Source: Symsagittifera roscoffensis
Lineage: Eukaryota; Xenacoelomorpha; Acoela; Convolutidae
Length of the DNA: 64,000 nt
Reading direction: 5' to 3'
Assembly (NCBI RefSeq): GCF_963678635.1
Contig: NW_026971609.1
Span: 1 to 64,000 of the forward strand
Shown one piece after another: positions 43,780 to 55,869 of the stretch (positions within the stretch are counted from its first letter, which is position 1; each line of letters starts with the position of its first letter). Made by a program: the position numbers and the translations under genes. The notes beneath the pieces are model-generated. The model was not told the DNA's origin. It did not search any database and was given only the letters and a program-made list of their open reading frames with translations.

Positions 43780-46420
43780 TGTTTCTGTTTTGGGTCATTT
43801 CCTTATAAAAAGAAAATTTAAATCAATTCCCAACAAATTTGCACTTTTAAGGAGCCTAAATGAAATCTTGGATTAACTCATTTGGTAAATAAAGTTCAGA
43901 ATTGAGTGAAAAAGCTTATAAATAAAATTTTCAGTCGATTGTTTTATTTGTGAAATTTTTTTATTTAAAGCTTTTGAAGCACTGGCTACGCTGCACTTTC
44001 AAAATTGCTGCTGCAGTTAACTTTCTACGAAAAGGGCGTTTTTAGAAGATCTCAGGTAACTTTTAGCCGATTTACATTACTATTTCTATAACAGATCGAT
44101 TCATTCGAGAGCTTCGTTTTTTTTTATTTCGTGTCAGATCATGTTGAAAAGGCAACCTAGGTCAAAACTATTCAATCGTGCTCTCATTAAGAGTCTTTAT
44201 TGTGGTTCAGATTGATCAAATAAATTTAATTCGTTATTTGTGCAGTAGAGTGAAAGCGCTTTTTGTTGATATTCCAATCGTAAGAGTAACCATGTTTAGA
44301 AATTTTGAAACAGCCAGCACTTTCATAATCATCGTATAGCGGATGTTCTATAAAATGAGTGTAATAAAAATTTCCTTCTGTAAAATTAGCCAATTTACAT
44401 ATATTTTTTCTCAAACTAGTCAATTCGTTCAAAAATTACTATAAAAAAGTAGTAGTTTTTCTTTCTAGTGTTTCGGGGGTGGGGGGGGCTTACATTTTAA
44501 TTGAAAAGGTACTCAGAAATTTTGAGCCTATGCTCCTAGGAGACTGTAGGTTGATTTGGATTGATTAAATGGGTAATGATTGTTTTTTAACTCGTTTTTA
44601 TTAGACTCGCGTATTCATTAGACACAGAGGCGTTGCGAAGCTTCTCACAACGCCCGATACGAAAATATGTGAAGCATTGAAAGCTAGCAGATACCAATTC
44701 TAAAAAAATACTTCAAAATTTTGTCTGAAAGAATGTTTAAATTTTGTGCAAAACACGTCCAGTAACACAATTGTTGACGTGTTTTTAACAAAAATTGACA
44801 AAAAGTTATCGAGAGGCAAATGAAGCACAAAACTTTTGTAAATTTACCTAAAATTAAAACACAATTGCCATAAAAAATGCTATCTTTGAAATTGAGTAAT
44901 CTTTTCTAAAGTTAGAGCATTTTTAGCGACCCGGAGATGAATGCAACAAGAGTGTTTTTTTTTTGAAACGACAAACGCTTAGATAACTAAGCTAATAAAA
45001 ATTTAGCCGAAATCATTCGGGCCGATAAAAGATTTCAAGTGAAAAAAAAACAAACAAAGGTAAACATATGAGGTTTAGGCTAGTAAAATAACAAATTTTA
45101 GGAGTGAATCACTTCAGGCAACTACATTGAAAGTTACGTACAGCAGAAAAAAAAATATTTTAGGTTGTGGTAGTTACGCCACAAATGAGCCAGCAAATAA
45201 AAGGCCCAATTTTGAAACTGAATTTTTCCCAATTTGAAAATTAAAATTGTTCAGAGCTTTGATATTCTCTGCATATTTATACCTCCAGAGAAAGAGTGCC
45301 GGGCATTTCAATTAATTCGATCTTTTTATGACCCAAGATACTAAAACATTCCAATGATTCTGTTAAGAAAGTTCTTGATCAAAACTTGCTCAAATCCATT
45401 TAAAAGTGTGGTTCTTAGGAGTTTTTATGGTGATTTGGATAATTGCAAAGTATATATTTTTTCAACTTTGAGATTCTGCTGACTAAGATTTTACTTGATT
45501 TTTTTGGTTTTTTGATTGTATAACTATTGGTATTTTTGAATTTCAAGGTAACAGCTTTTTCAAAATTTTTGAAGTAGCTAACTTTCTAAATGATGAATGT
45601 TCTAAAAGTCTGTCTCTAATTAACTTTATTCATTATTCGTTCTGGTCAATTTATTCAAATGGTACTAAAAATGAAAAAAGTTTTTGTATTCCATTTCGGG
45701 TCATATTTTTATAAAAATGCAAATTGAACTCGATAGGAGATTTTATGGTCCTTCAGATTGATTAAACAAAGATTGTATAATTTACTTTCTGTGCACCTCA
45801 ACGCTTTTTTTGATTTTTTTTTGGTAGAAGTTTCAATCGTAAAAGTGTCGGTTTTTAGAGATTTTCATGCTCTATCTAGCACTACCAAAATCATCAACGT
45901 AGTGGTTTTTCTGTGATATAGGACTTTAAACAAGATTTGAATGCACCGTTTTTCTTTGTTAATTTTTTTCAGTCTTATCTTTTTGAGAATGCAATCTAGC
46001 TCAAAACCTTTTAGTCGATGATTCTTTAAAATCTTCAAAGCGGTTCAAAAGGATCAAAAAAAAGTTTTTATTGTGTTTCGCGGACGTGATTGAAAACGCT
46101 TTTGTTGAAAATTTTGTCACATTTTCTATTGTAAAAATATTAAGTTCCAGAGCTTTTGAAATTCTAGAACTGATGCAAGCATAAAAATAGCGGATGCTCG
46201 ACAAATTTTTTAAATTGGTAACAAAAAATTGGATTGCTTTGTTTTTCTTTCTTCAATTTCGGTTCACAATTTTTTGAAAAGGCGACAGAGTTGTTAAGTT
46301 TTTATCATGAGAATTATATATTTTGATTTGCATTGATTAAATAAAAAATGAATATTTTTGGAGCGCAAAAAGACTTTTGTTGAGGAATTTGCTGACATTT
46401 AGATTGCCGGCGTAAACAAC
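43780..46420. repeat. Degenerate tandem array, at least four units
   Basis: An ordered block recurs at about 44100-44400, 45690-45940, 45960-46200 and 46250-46420, with a possible fifth near 43790. It has a 'tttcgggtca'-like word, 'tgaaaaggcaa', 'ttcagattgattaaa', then 'gcttttgttga' and 'tcgtaaaa...'. Units are strongly diverged and unevenly spaced. A 68-codon minus-strand frame (44432-44226) in the first unit has some protein-like character but its counterparts are broken; the repeat may derive from an old exon. Confidence 0.5.
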
Positions 46421-46690
46421 TCGCAAACAATTGTCGAATGGCAATTGAGCCGTCAAAGCTTTGGTAATGTTCGATGCTCAAATTTAACCAAACTCTTAAG
46501 GTAGAAAAAATCATCTTTCCGAACTCCTTGATTAATAAAACTTAGCTCAGGTCTATAGAAATGATATAAATATTTTGTTTGATAAATTAGTCTAGATAAG
46601 CGAATGCTTTTCTTGAAGTAAAACGGACATCTTATCAATTAGCAGCGCTTTTTCAGCGTACCAGGATCGTCGTCCAGCTAGTTAAAAAAA

Positions 46691-48018
46691 TTTATTGTTT
46701 TTTTTTGTAATAAAAAAATAGAAAATTGCTGAAACTAGGATAAAACTGTCACACGTTGCAAATTGAATCAGCGTAGCAGAGAAAAAATGGACTACTAGTC
46801 AAAAACCGCCTGTATTTACTGAAAATCTTAGCCACTAACACTTTTTCACAAAATGTCTTTAGCTCAACTACCAACTCAATTCAATCTCCGACGTTCTTTC
46901 ACTCTCAACTTGTTCCTCTAAAACATTAATTTGAGAAAAATAGAAATAATTTCCCTCCAACTGCTTTAAATAAAGCAAGTTTCTCAGCAAAAATGGATTC
47001 CATCAGAGATAACATAGATGTCGATTTGGATGACGTTGAACCTATGAATTTCAGTCCAAGCGTCGCCGCGCTTGATGAACTACTTAAAGTAAGTTGTTTT
47101 TTCCTCGCCAAAACTACCAACAAAAAGTAAATTTTCAAATCTTTCTGATTTTGTTAACAATTGCTTCTGAACAAATTTCTCCCTTCGAGAAAAGTATCTA
47201 TGATAAAACAGTAAAAAACTTAAGAGTTGCACATTTCAACTGTCAACTATTGAGGTCTAACAAAATGTTTTCTGTAAAATTGAGCCAGAAAAAATTCAAG
47301 TGTTATCCGTTGATATTACTCTATATCAGAGATATTATAAAAGTAAATTTAAAGCAACTAGGTTTTGAATAAAACACCAATTAATGCATAGTTTTGATGC
47401 AAGTTGCATTGATGCACGCCAAAACTTTATTACAACTTAGTTTATTAAAAACTTTATTAAATTGCAAGCATCGTGTTTTAAATATACTACATTCAATTTA
47501 ACAGCTTTTTTTGACTAAGAACAGCCGAACTGGCAAATTTCATTGCTAGCTAGATAAAACTTTAATTTTGAACTCTTTATTGCTGTCACTTGAAAAAAAA
47601 TAAGATTATAGGATAAGTGTTAATCGCTATCTTTAAACAATTTTTTTGTTTTTTTAATGTTCTATGTTCAAATTGATCTAGAAAGTTGAAACAGAAAAAA
47701 TCCTTTTACTTGAAAAAAGATCATTAATACGAGAGTTATTCCATTAAGCTTATGCGCCGCAGCATAATTGCATTTCAGTTCATTTACATAAATTACCTTT
47801 CTATTTTAAATGCTTTAGTTGCCTGGCATATTTTGCATTAAATTTATCATCTAGAGTTTTCCGCAAATAAATTCTACAATAAAAGTGATGAACTCTTAGT
47901 AATTCTCTCTTTCATTGGACACTCTATATTGAGCAATCAACAATTCTCTATTTTATTGGACGCTAGTTTTTTCGAAAAGAAAGCCCTAAGCAAAAGTGAT
48001 TGAGATTGCCTTACAGAA
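46691..48018. repeat. 1,328-bp tandem duplication, copy 1
   Basis: Followed immediately by a copy that looks identical, with a constant offset of exactly 1,328 bases at every checked point. Flanking sequences at 46480-46680 and 49460-49640 are an older, diverged pair of repeats. Confidence 0.95.
46993..47088 (+). CDS. Candidate first exon, small acidic protein, copy 1
   Basis: ATG in an AAAATGG context, then exactly 32 codons (M-D-S-I-R-D-N-I-D-V-D-L-D-D-V-E-P-M-N-F), rich in aspartate, ending K at a strong GTAAGT donor (47089) in phase 0. Base composition here is clearly less AT-rich than the surroundings, which supports coding. A polypyrimidine-AG (TTTCTCAG) lies 5 bases before the ATG and could be a trans-splice or ordinary acceptor. 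No protein family is recognised and no second exon was identified in the unit. Confidence 0.4.
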
Positions 48019-49346
48019 TTTATTGTTTTTTTTTGTAATAAAAAAATAGAAAATTGCTGAAACTAGGATAAAACTGTCACACGTTGCAAATTGAATCAGC
48101 GTAGCAGAGAAAAAATGGACTACTAGTCAAAAACCGCCTGTATTTACTGAAAATCTTAGCCACTAACACTTTTTCACAAAATGTCTTTAGCTCAACTACC
48201 AACTCAATTCAATCTCCGACGTTCTTTCACTCTCAACTTGTTCCTCTAAAACATTAATTTGAGAAAAATAGAAATAATTTCCCTCCAACTGCTTTAAATA
48301 AAGCAAGTTTCTCAGCAAAAATGGATTCCATCAGAGATAACATAGATGTCGATTTGGATGACGTTGAACCTATGAATTTCAGTCCAAGCGTCGCCGCGCT
48401 TGATGAACTACTTAAAGTAAGTTGTTTTTTCCTCGCCAAAACTACCAACAAAAAGTAAATTTTCAAATCTTTCTGATTTTGTTAACAATTGCTTCTGAAC
48501 AAATTTCTCCCTTCGAGAAAAGTATCTATGATAAAACAGTAAAAAACTTAAGAGTTGCACATTTCAACTGTCAACTATTGAGGTCTAACAAAATGTTTTC
48601 TGTAAAATTGAGCCAGAAAAAATTCAAGTGTTATCCGTTGATATTACTCTATATCAGAGATATTATAAAAGTAAATTTAAAGCAACTAGGTTTTGAATAA
48701 AACACCAATTAATGCATAGTTTTGATGCAAGTTGCATTGATGCACGCCAAAACTTTATTACAACTTAGTTTATTAAAAACTTTATTAAATTGCAAGCATC
48801 GTGTTTTAAATATACTACATTCAATTTAACAGCTTTTTTTGACTAAGAACAGCCGAACTGGCAAATTTCATTGCTAGCTAGATAAAACTTTAATTTTGAA
48901 CTCTTTATTGCTGTCACTTGAAAAAAAATAAGATTATAGGATAAGTGTTAATCGCTATCTTTAAACAATTTTTTTGTTTTTTTAATGTTCTATGTTCAAA
49001 TTGATCTAGAAAGTTGAAACAGAAAAAATCCTTTTACTTGAAAAAAGATCATTAATACGAGAGTTATTCCATTAAGCTTATGCGCCGCAGCATAATTGCA
49101 TTTCAGTTCATTTACATAAATTACCTTTCTATTTTAAATGCTTTAGTTGCCTGGCATATTTTGCATTAAATTTATCATCTAGAGTTTTCCGCAAATAAAT
49201 TCTACAATAAAAGTGATGAACTCTTAGTAATTCTCTCTTTCATTGGACACTCTATATTGAGCAATCAACAATTCTCTATTTTATTGGACGCTAGTTTTTT
49301 CGAAAAGAAAGCCCTAAGCAAAAGTGATTGAGATTGCCTTACAGAA
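48019..49346. repeat. 1,328-bp tandem duplication, copy 2
   Basis: Second copy of 46691-48018; no difference was noticed. Confidence 0.95.
48321..48416 (+). CDS. Candidate first exon, small acidic protein, copy 2
   Basis: Identical to the exon at 46993-47088, including the TTTCTCAG before the ATG and the GTAAGT donor. If the gene is real, either copy could splice to a shared downstream exon. Confidence 0.4.
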
Positions 49347-49349
49347 TTT

Positions 49350-51900
49350 TGACAGTATAAAAGTAGAACTGAAAACTACCAAAACACAACGCTCCAATTT
49401 AACAAAAATGGAAGCAACTAAATCCCAAAATTTTGGATAGCCATCAGACAACACTTCGGGGTCTAGCTTTTCTAACTCCTTAATTAATAAAACTTAACTC
49501 AGGTCTATATAAAAGATTTAAAAAATTCTGTTTGATTAAAAAATCTAGATATAATAATTCTTTTCTTGAAGTATACAGGACATCTCATCAACAATTAAGT
49601 ACAAATCCCGCGTATTACGATCTTAATCCAGCTAGTGAAGTTTGAAATTTAGAACAATTTGTACTATACGGAGTTGAGAAAAATTATAACATTTATCTTG
49701 AAATGACCCAAATTCAGGTCACTAAGCTGATAAAATATTAGCCGATATCAATAAAACATAGTTTAATTGTGGACTTCCTTGAAAAAGCTTCTAGTTTAGA
49801 AACTTGTCGCCTTTTGCTTCCTATAATTTTTCTAAAAAATTTTGACAATTAGAATACACGAAACACGAACTATTTAAAAGTTAGCTAAGTAGCTTATTTA
49901 CCAAAAAATTGTTTTCTTACACGTGTTTATACGAGTCTAGTAATTTTAGTACTTCTCAGAACTAGTCAATTCATTCATTTGGTACTGAAAATTGTCCGAC
50001 CGTAGGACATCAAACAGGTCTTGTCTTCGATAAATTCTGAATAGTGAACAAAACGGGAGCCATGCATAAAGAATCACGATGACATATACGCTGTGCATAT
50101 ACAAAAAAGCTGCTTACAATCTGAGTTTTTCGGGGCAAAATGAAAAAAAAAGAATTTAAAAACTTAACGTTAAGCTTATAACTTGAAAATTGAAACTGCT
50201 TTTCTTAAGACCACAGAACATTGAAAAACCAAAGAGCTATGGTCATGATCAAAAATTAAGTATTCCATATCCATACGAATGCGGACTTCTTGATTTTTTC
50301 GGAAAACAAAATTTTAGGTCACGGCATCCGCGGCTTTGTCACATTATTGATCACGGATGTTGCAACAGACATTATAGTTTTATCACCACCGAATCCGTTT
50401 TTGCAAAAAGTACATAGCTAGCATTACGAGGCCAAACTGTGCATTTTGTGCATTGTAAGCGGATTCCGCAACGAGTACGCTCCCTTTGTTCTTCTTTTGT
50501 TCTTTACTTTCCTTTGATCGTTCCGACGAAATTTTTACATGTTTAAAGACTTGTCTCTGGAATCCAGGAACATACAGACACAAAGTTGTGCTCCTATCCA
50601 ATGCACAGTTTGATGGAGAATGATGGAGAATGATGGACCATGATGGAGAATCCCACTGAAGAGTGCATGTGAGCCGAACTGTTTGCGCCAACATCGATCG
50701 GCCCGTTAACACAACAAGAAAAAACCAATGTTCCGAGGTGCGCGATGAACCGCACAAGGCTCAGCACGCAATAGCTGTTGAGAAACAAGAGTACAATTTC
50801 AACGTAAATGACATAATTTTTCCACGTTTTTTCTGAGCTACGCCGAATGATAACAAGATAAACACCAAGGCGCTTGTTTAGAACCCAAAAACTAAATCAG
50901 AAAATCAAAATACATCGGTCCTACGGTAGAGACCTTTCAATCACGGCATGCGTTATATTTAGTTTCAATGGTCGGTAAGGTTCCAATCACCGGTAAGGAA
51001 GTTGATTGACAGACATCTGGTGGCAAATGCTTTGATGATATAAGTGGTGGATAATCAAAGATACGATTGGATGGCAACCATCTCTTTAACGGGATGCTTT
51101 GCCTTGAAATTGCTTTCAACTAAGCAACTAATACGCCAGTAGTACGCAGAGGGTAACTTTTCATAGGCAAACAATGCGAATTCCTTAGTAAACGATTGAG
51201 CTTGGAAAAACTTCAATAATATCTTCTGCTTGTTTATGGGTCGGTAGCTAGCCACGGAATCGTTCAGCAGTAGTCGCAGACAGTTTGAAACTATAGAAAA
51301 AATTATGCTAGTTCAAAAACAATGAACGTTTTGGAGAAGCACTTGTACCACCTACGAAGTTAATTGAGGTACCATCAAAGTCGTCAACATGGCTCCGAAG
51401 CCCAATTTTGATAATGATAACATTCAAAGGTTCCATTGGCTGATCAATTGTTCAAAAAAACAAAAATTGGGTTCGAGTAGCAAACTAGCTTGTTTCAGTT
51501 TCTCGGCCGAAACGCTGCGAGTTGAGAGCTCTAATCAATAAAAGTCAATTAGAAAATTTCTGACCCGTGACTGGTTTCAAAGAGAAAAATATTCCCTCTG
51601 AGATGGAAAAGTAAAACATCATTGTGCTATCGTACGAAATGAAAAAGTTAACAAACTTGATCGTTATCGCTTTTTCGTGTCTTAAGGTCGACACCGAGCA
51701 GAAAACACAGCTAAATTTTCAAACTTCCCAAGGGATATTGTCTTTTAAGGCGAAACCCTGGCCTTACAATAGTAGAAACAACTTAACTTTCTCCGGGTCC
51801 TCAGGGATCAATCATGCTTAAGTTGTTATTTCAACGGAACATCGAAACAATTCAGCAAGAGGGTATTATGTCCCAGTAAGTAGATCGTTGCACAAACAAT
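49350..51900. other. No supported gene; several broken-looking frames
   Basis: About 50553-50615 matches 932-992. At 50610-50660 the 10-11-bp word 'tgatggagaa' is repeated. Two adjoining minus-strand frames (51255-51055 and 51119-50937) overlap in different frames and have non-random residues, suggesting one old coding region broken by a frameshift, but I recognise no family. Confidence 0.4.
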
Positions 51901-51939
51901 GCAAAAATCTTCACATGGTAAAGTCTCGCCGAGAACAGT

Positions 51940-52010
51940 GGGACAAATTTGATCGAGTTGATTACGGGCGATACGAAACTCAGCTCATACCGTTTGGGGT
52001 AATGACGGGG
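51940..52010 (+). pseudogene. Possible retroelement RT scrap
   Basis: The frame reads R-V-D-Y-G-R-Y-E-T-Q-L-I-P-F-G-V-M, resembling the 'G.YE...MPFGL' segment of Ty3/gypsy reverse transcriptase. Nothing before or after it extends the match, so it is weak. Confidence 0.25.
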
Positions 52011-52223
52011 TAATGACGGTGTAATGACGGTATCCATTCATCGTTTTGTTTACCCCTAATGGGTCTTTTGTGTGGTACATTTTCGAGCTTAAAACTTGAA
52101 ATAAGGCTTTGGGACTAATTGACAGTTCTTTGTGCCCAAGAACTGCCCTTGCCGCAAGACTAAGCTAGCTCAGCAAACACACTAACAAATTGTTTTACCC
52201 GAGTCGAGATTTTTCACCTAATT

Positions 52224-52521
52224 TAAAGCAAGATTTGAGCGGTTTGAGCGGTTTTTTTAGACAATTACGCTCAAAATCTTGCTTCAAAATGAGCGGTTTG
52301 AGCGGTTTTTGAACGTTTATCTAAAAAAAAACGCTCAAAAACCGCGCAAGACTTGAATGGTTTTGAGCGGTTTATCTAAAAAAACCGCTCAAAAACCGCG
52401 CAAGATTTGAACGGTTTTTTTAAGATAAACGTTCAAAAACCACTCAAACCGCTCATTTTGAAGCAAGGTTTTGAGCGTAATTGTCTAAAAAAACCGCTCA
52501 AACCGCTCAAATCTTGCTTTA
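52224..52521. repeat. 298-bp palindrome built of 'gagcggttt' repeats
   Basis: Left arm 'taaagcaagatttgagcggt...' is mirrored by the right arm ending 'accgctcaaatcttgcttta'. Inside, the word 'gagcggttt' and its complement 'aaaccgctc' recur about a dozen times, and the 'gacaattacgctcaaaa' block is mirrored by 'ttttgagcgtaattgtc'. It could fold into one long stem. No coding frame. Confidence 0.9.
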
Positions 52522-52623
52522 TCTTTCATAGTTTTAGTATACTATGAAACCATCTTACTTTTTGGAAAACTTCGTTAAAACTACCAAAAAATGAAACCCG
52601 TCAAAGATTTTGTTGGCTCCCGG

Positions 52624-52651
52624 GTTGACCAAAACGGGAGCCTTGGTCAAC
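52624..52651. repeat. Short hairpin
   Basis: 'gttgaccaa' at 52624 is mirrored by 'ttggtcaac' ending at about 52651, with a loop of about 10 bases, directly before the next palindrome. Confidence 0.7.
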
Positions 52652-53229
52652 TAGTAGTAGGCTTAGGAAATTGTTGCTCTCTCAAGAGTTGAGGAGATTC
52701 GCCTACAGATAGTGAAGAGTTTGAGTTTCCAACCTCTAAAACCTTCTGATTTTCCAGTTGGTTCTCTTCTCTGTTCAGAGATGGCACGTCTCATGGGGTA
52801 AGTTTAAGCGCTAATTGGGCATCATTTGAGTTTTCAAAAAATGCTTATCCTACAATTTCCATATATGAAAAAATGCTTAGCCTACAATTTCCTACAGCTT
52901 CATAGACTCAGAAAGTTGTAAAAAAAACTCTAGGATAAACATTTTTTTTCATATATGGAAATTGTACGATAAACATTTTTCATATATGGAAATTGTAGGA
53001 TAAACATTTTTTCATATATGGAAATTGTAAGATAAGCATTTTTTGAAAACTCAAATGATGCCCAATTAGCGCTTAAACTTACCCCATGAGACGTGCCATC
53101 TCTGAACAGAGAAGAGAACCAACTGGAAAATCACAAGGTTTTAGAGGTTGGAAACTCAAACTCTTCACTATCTGTAGGCGAATATCCTCAACTCTTGAGA
53201 GAGCAACAATTTCCTAAGCCTACTACTAG
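52651..53229. mobile_element. Foldback-like element, ~215-bp inverted repeats
   Basis: Left end 'ctagtagtaggcttaggaaa' is mirrored by the right end 'tttcctaagcctactactag'. The arms (52651-52868 and about 53020-53229) match nearly base for base. The centre holds several copies of 'catatatggaaattgta' with an aaaaa-tgcttatcctac-type word. The layout is that of a foldback or MITE-like element; no coding frame. A target duplication was not clear. Confidence 0.8.
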
Positions 53230-53394
53230 ATGAATCAAAACCATTAGTGAGGAGTTGTCTCAAACGCCAAAAACCTGTTTTCCTGATGGAAACATTCTCC
53301 AAGCATACGTACTCCAGTTGATCCACAACTTCAAGCAAGTTCTGTCATCAGCATAAATTCATTTCCTATAAAAAAAAATTTTTACACGTGCGAG

Positions 53395-53774
53395 AAAACA
53401 GAAAAAATTCAACACATACGTAATTAATGTCCATTGAAATGATTTCTGATCAAAATTCAGAACTTCTACACAAATGCGAAAAATCAACTTTTAGGGCCAC
53501 CATCGGAATCATATATGAAATGACTGGGTCAGAAGTCATCCAAGCGATGGCGCTCAGAAGCAGATTTCTGCACTGTTTTACAATGCAGCAAAAAAGTGCA
53601 GAAACGCGCTTCTCGGCGCCATCGATTGGCTGACAGCTGACCCAGTCATCTCGTATATGATTCCGATGGTGGCCCTAAAAGTTGATTTTTCGCACTCGTG
53701 TAGAAGTTCTGAATTTTGATCAGAAATCATATCAATGAATACTAATTACGTATGTGTTGAGTATTTTCTGTTTT
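53395..53774. mobile_element. Foldback-like palindrome, ~380 bp
   Basis: Left arm 'aaaacagaaaaaattcaaca' is mirrored by right 'gtgttgagtattttctgttt'. The arms run to about 53580 and from about 53600 and contain 'tcatatatga', 'gggccaccatcggaatcat' and 'gcgatggcgc', each mirrored. Almost no spacer. A 68-codon frame at 53427-53633 is a by-product. Confidence 0.85.
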
Positions 53775-53809
53775 GATTGTCGGGATAAAATTCGTAATAA
53801 ATGCTATTC

Positions 53810-55850
53810 TTACTATATTGTGTTTAGTTTCTGTTATATGGAACATTTGCTTAAACGGTTTTAGTGAAAAATTCAATTTGCTCCATTGTTCGAGTTGGTA
53901 TAAGAAATAATTGAAGATTTCAATAGTTTGTTATACTTGTGCCTTTTACTGTGGCTAGTTTACTGGAAGTTTTAGAAGGTAAAAATTTTGAATGTTGATT
54001 ACGATTTTCATTCCGTGTATGAATATTATTGACATTAGATTCTGCCCCAGAGTAGATTAAAACGTCTATCTGAAGATCTGATGGTTATTTTTTTTGGTTT
54101 TTCTAAAAGAAGTCGTATTATCCAATTTTTTCTTTAGTTGGGGATACCTTGTTTGTTGTGTTTTTGTAGTTTTTGATCATATTTGCGCGTTTGTCGGTTA
54201 TGTGAGGGGAGTACCTTTTTTTTCTCGATTGGTTTTTCATCTCAAAGAATTGATTTAGGATTGCCAATCTGATAAAAATTCGATTCGATTGATATTTCAT
54301 ACTGAAGTTCTATTTGGAGTATGTTGATAACTAATGTGTTTTCGGTTTCACTTTTGTCATCTGCGCTTTCATGGTTTAGTAAACTTTGGTTTAAATTAAC
54401 TTCTGCAGTCTTCGTATTATCAATACCTGGGAAACGTGGAGTTGTTTCGGTTGTCGATTGTAGTTATTTGATTTGTCTTTGTTGTTTTGGTGTACTTCTT
54501 CTATAGTTTTGAGTTTGTCAATATGAATATTGTGAATTGTTTCGAATATGGTGACTGAGAGTAGTTTTTTGCTCTGTTTTGATAGTTGTTGTTTCTGTTT
54601 CTAGAGTTTGTGCCGAAACTTTCATTATATTTGTTATTATATGTTCTGTTGTTAGAATAACTTCGTGCTATAATTTTAGGGTAACTTCTATCAAGGTTGT
54701 TCGGATAATTTCGATTTCAATTGTTCGTTCAATTGATCTTGTTGTCGACAAGATCTATTGAGTGGGTTGGAGAAGAAACAATTTCTATTATAATAAGAGG
54801 TTTACTTTCATTGAAAATTGATCTGGAATTATAACTTCTGTCCTGATTGTTCTGACTATTTAATCTACTATATTAGTTTTTTGAGTGGTTTTGTTAATTT
54901 GGTTTCTCTGGTGATCTTCCACAAAAATTATTTGAAAAAAAGGGATTGTGATCTGCTTTTTTTAAATTAGTAGTGGTTTTCTTGAGTTATTAATACTTTG
55001 AAGGTGCTTGCTAGGTAATTTTTTTTTTCATGTTTTAACTGATAGAAGTATTCGGTTCTCTGTATTTTGTTGGTCTATTTGATATATCTGATTGTTTTTG
55101 CCCTTTTGGTGTTTTAGAATTTTACTTGGAAACTTGGAAAACTGCATCAGGTGAATGTATGTAGTGGTGAATGTATTTTTTCATTTTAAAATTTAGATGT
55201 AGCGTAAACTAAAGGGTTTTTTAAAAATTATTCTGCTAATTGTTCAAATTCCTGTTTGTGTTGTTGTTGTTCATTTGTGTGTTTTGAAATTCAAAGTGTT
55301 GGTTTGAAATAAAGGGTTTTGTGAAATAATCCGTGTTTCCTTTTGAGTCATTGATAATATTATTTAAAGATGATTCTTCATAAAGGGTTGTTGAATGACA
55401 AATCTCAAAAAATTTTAAGATAATGTTTACTCTGTTTGCTTTTTCTTTTGTTTGATGTACTGCTGCATTTTTTTCGCAAGGCCCTTATACTGCTTAAATA
55501 AGTGTATTTTTATAGGGAATTGTTATTCACATGTAGTGCTTTTTTACTGTGTTTGTGTTTTTAGCATTTTTATTGGTGAAAACTTCAATCTAAAAATAAT
55601 GAATCGGTCTGAATTCAATCCCAGAAATATATGTTTTTTGTAATCCGATCATTATTATATTGAGGAACTTGGTTGATGTAAAAAACATATTCATGTCCTC
55701 TAAGGTGTTTTAAATGTTTTCTTTGTACATTAAATAAAGGGTGAAATTTGGAAAAAATGATGGTTAATTTCAATTGTTGAAAAATATTAAAGATGTATTA
55801 TTTCTTCTTGTTTTTTTTTGTCATTGTTTTGTATGAGTCTCTCTAGAATG
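53810..55850 (-). repeat. ~2.07-kb diverged tandem unit 1 (gag/protease-like)
   Basis: Ordered similarity to 55870-57900 at an offset of about 2,070. The plus strand is T/G-rich, so the minus strand is A/C-rich, like many retroelement coding strands. Contains the protease-like motif at 53950-54105. Confidence 0.75.
53950..54105 (-). pseudogene. Retroviral-type protease remnant, unit 1
   Basis: The minus strand reads V-L-I-Y-S-G-A-E-S-N-V, close to the 'LIDSGAESN' active site of retroelement aspartic proteases but with tyrosine in place of the catalytic aspartate. Then S-K-L-A and other residues shared with unit 2 follow. Stops follow shortly after. Dead. Confidence 0.45.
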
Positions 55851-55869
55851 TTGATTGTCGTGATATATT

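Noticed and set aside
46926-48466. Minus-strand serine-rich 70-codon frames opposite the candidate exon
   Set aside because: They are antisense shadows of the plus-strand ATG exon with its donor site and lack a separate supporting signal.
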